64,000 nt of DNA. Origin: Lentisphaerae bacterium ADurb.Bin242. Lineage in GTDB: Bacteria; Verrucomicrobiota; Lentisphaeria; Victivallales; UBA1829. The stretch covers positions 1 through 64,000 of the forward strand of contig MWCA01000003.1 in assembly GCA_002069785.1 (NCBI GenBank). Direction: 5' to 3'. Position 1 is the first letter of the stretch. Every line of letters starts with the position of its first letter. The notes beneath the pieces are model-generated. The model made no database searches. It was not told where the DNA came from and saw only the letters and a program-made list of their open reading frames with translations. Of this stretch, positions 62,377 through 64,000 are shown in pieces. The position numbers and the translations under genes are program-made.

Positions 62377-62405
62377 TTGAAATTGCCAACGTTGGCATGT
62401 AAAGT
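62377..62405 (+). promoter_or_regulatory. promoter with LacI-type operator in the spacer (O1)
   Basis: TTGAAA (62377-62382), 17 bases, TAAAGT (62400-62405). The spacer contains the perfect CG-centred palindrome TGCCAACGTTGGCA (62384-62397), a standard LacI-family operator form. A repressor bound here would block RNA polymerase. Confidence 0.7.
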
Positions 62406-62509
62406 ATCCCCAGGTACGGAATGAAAACGATGTTTTTCGATTGCGGATCGTGGGCAACCCTTTGCCCGGATATGATTTGTCGATAAAGTTCAGTCCGGCA
62501 TTGGATTTT

Positions 62510-62523
62510 TGCTAACGATGGCA
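62510..62523 (+). promoter_or_regulatory. second LacI-type operator (O2)
   Basis: TGCTAACGATGGCA matches O1 at 12 of 14 positions, with the same CG centre, 126 bases away and 56 bases before the gene. The spacing would allow a repression loop. Confidence 0.65.
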
Positions 62524-62578
62524 TATATTAATCTTATCATGGTAAATTCTGACGGCAACAAACAGAAGGAATGGAATT

Positions 62579-64000
62579 ATGCTGGACAAAACACCGGGAA
62601 CCGTTTATAAAGCTTCGGTGAACGAAATCGACGGCGTGACAATCGCCATGGCGCGTGACGGCAAAGAGAAATTTCTGGTGCTGGACGGCAATGCCGCCAG
62701 TCCGGTTTTTCAGGAATTCGAAGGCGAACTGCTGGCCGGCGGCCTGAAAAAAGCTCCGCTGAGCGCCGTCAATGCGGCGGCATTGCGCAGGCATTTTCCG
62801 TGGACGGCCCCGGTTTCCCTGCGTAACCGCAAAACCACCATCGGCTGCGGCGACCGTCTCGGCCTGGCCAGCGCCGGCCATATCGCCGCGATCAAACAGT
62901 ACCAGGCCACTCCAGTGCTGGCCCAGCAGTCGATGCGTGAACTCGATATGACCGGACGCACGTACCGCCAGGTGGTCGACGATGCGGTTTTCCTGGTCTA
63001 CCAGGTCGGTTACAGGGACGGTTACGGCGCGGACGGCGACCATCTGAAAAAGATCAAGGACATCGATGTGGCGCTGGCGGCGGGAATGCCGATGATCACG
63101 CTCGACCTGTCCGAAGTGATGCTGGCGGCCGCCGGCGGCTGGCCGCAGGCGCAAGTCGATGAAGCCTTTGCCGAACTTAACGCCGACACCCGGAAACAGC
63201 TGCTCGACTCCTATGCCGGTAAAAAAATCAGGCTCGGCGAAAGCGAAATCGAAATGGACGCCGACACTGTGCGCCGGTGTGCGATCATGTACCTCCAGGC
63301 GCTGGACTTCGCCAAAGAAGTCCATGAACACCTGAAAGCCAAACGCGGCGATCAATTCGACCTGGAAATCTCCATCGATGAAACCACCTCGCCGACGCTT
63401 CCCGCCCATCACTATTTCATCGCCGGAGAACTGAGGCGGCGCGGCGTGGAATTCACTTCGCTTGCCCCCCGTTTCATCGGGGAATTCCAGAAGGCGATCG
63501 ATTACATCGGCGACCTCGCTGAATTCGACCGCCAGTTCAAAGTCCATGCGGACATCGCCCGCAGCTGCTGCGGCTACAAAGTTTCGGTGCACTCCGGCAG
63601 CGACAAGTTTGCCGTGTACCCGACTATCGGCGCCATGACCGGAATGCGCCTGCACCTGAAAACCGCCGGCACCAGCTGGCTGGAAGCGGTCCGGGTGATT
63701 GCCGCCCATGACCCCGTCCTCTACCGCAAAATGCATAAAAAGGCGCTGGCGTCGTTCAACGACATGCTCAAGCTCTACCACATCACCGCGGACATCACCA
63801 GAATCGGCGACATCGACCGGATGGCGGATTCCGAACTTCCCGCGCTGATGGAAATGGCCGAGGCACGCCAGCTGCTGCACATCACCTACGGCCCGATTCT
63901 CCGCGACCCGGAAATCCGTCCGCTTTTCTTTGCGGCCATGCACCAATTCGAAGAGGAATACGGCGAAACCGTCCGCAAACATTTCGACAAGCACCTTTCG
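62579..64000 (+). CDS. uxaE: tagaturonate/fructuronate epimerase-like enzyme, cut by the window edge
   Basis: The frame opens at ATG 62579 (AAGGA ahead) and is still open at 64000, so 474 codons are visible and the end is missing. Segments DGYGADGDHLKKIKDIDVAL, PMITLDLSE, LEISIDETTSPTLPAHHYFI and CCGYKVSVHSGSDKFAVYP match my recollection of the UxaE (TM0440) family, a metal-dependent sugar-acid epimerase linking D-tagaturonate and D-fructuronate in galacturonate breakdown. The His-His, HSGSDK and Glu-Asp residues are candidate metal/substrate ligands. Two LacI-type operators upstream fit sugar-acid induction. Confidence 0.7.
   Translation, partial: MLDKTPGTVYKASVNEIDGVTIAMARDGKEKFLVLDGNAASPVFQEFEGELLAGGLKKAPLSAVNAAALRRHFPWTAPVSLRNRKTTIGCGDRLGLASAGHIAAIKQYQATPVLAQQSMRELDMTGRTYRQVVDDAVFLVYQVGYRDGYGADGDHLKKIKDIDVALAAGMPMITLDLSEVMLAAAGGWPQAQVDEAFAELNADTRKQLLDSYAGKKIRLGESEIEMDADTVRRCAIMYLQALDFAKEVHEHLKAKRGDQFDLEISIDETTSPTLPAHHYFIAGELRRRGVEFTSLAPRFIGEFQKAIDYIGDLAEFDRQFKVHADIARSCCGYKVSVHSGSDKFAVYPTIGAMTGMRLHLKTAGTSWLEAVRVIAAHDPVLYRKMHKKALASFNDMLKLYHITADITRIGDIDRMADSELPALMEMAEARQLLHITYGPILRDPEIRPLFFAAMHQFEEEYGETVRKHFDKHLS

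Noticed and set aside
62537-63994. Long minus-strand frame of 485 codons at the right end
   Set aside because: It lies antisense to a plus-strand frame with ribosome site, operators and recognisable enzyme motifs; the minus translation is rich in G, H, R, F runs typical of a shadow frame in high-GC DNA.
1-64000. CRISPR array or insertion sequence
   Set aside because: No regularly spaced repeat-spacer series, transposase frame or terminal inverted repeats with target duplication were found.

Overview
The window looks like chromosome from a Lentisphaerae (Victivallis-like) bacterium. This is inferred from three prepilin-like proteins, each with an FTLIELLVV methylation segment and a C-terminal H-x9-DG motif, each next to secreted carbohydrate-active enzymes; from several very large, loosely classified glycoside hydrolases; and from a Chlamydia/Bacteroides-style V-type ATPase operon. 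No rRNA is present to confirm it.

Layout. 1-2499: 3' end of a large beta-galactosidase-like gene (+). 2554-15347: minus-strand sugar locus headed by a GntR-type regulator, followed by a GH106-like enzyme, a LamG/TIM-barrel enzyme, beta-sandwich proteins, a secreted TIM-barrel hydrolase and a pseudopilin. 15746-16468: HigBA module with a frameshifted toxin. 16726-18217: a 1.5-kb decayed integrative element in the 3' end of tRNA-Thr(TGT). 18349-23946: housekeeping genes (LpxH-like phosphoesterase, two Hsp20, ArgS, ManA, HdeD-like). 24124-27895: SGNH hydrolase, AraC regulator, GH3. 28047-33179: LacI regulator, pseudopilin, GH16-CBM6. 33341-39533: IclR regulator, alpha/alpha-toroid protein, M14 carboxypeptidase, 1031-aa hydrolase-like protein. 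39614-44546 (-): GntR regulator, secreted protein, DUF4838 protein, pseudopilin. 44706-52146 (-): hisD, hisC and a tightly packed six-gene ABC-2 transporter operon with TPR-like and zinc-ribbon partners. 52487-59871 (+): V-ATPase genes E, DUF2764, A (disrupted), B, D, I, K. About 60060-62218: AT-rich insert between atpK and a duplicated atpK 3' end, carrying a SUKH-like gene, a lipoprotein gene, gene fragments and a repeated start motif. 62579-64000: a tagaturonate-epimerase-like gene running off the right edge behind a promoter with two LacI-type operators.

Logic. The window is a series of small self-regulated polysaccharide loci: one regulator (GntR, LacI, AraC or IclR) with a readable operator or promoter, then secreted enzymes, and in three cases a pseudopilin. 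Mannose-6-phosphate isomerase and the hexuronate-type epimerase would feed sugars into central metabolism. The proteolipid of the V-ATPase keeps residues that bind Na+ in the Enterococcus enzyme, so sodium coupling is possible. Two genes (higB and atpA) carry reading-frame breaks; the atpA break sits beside a run of eight G and may be a sequence or assembly error.
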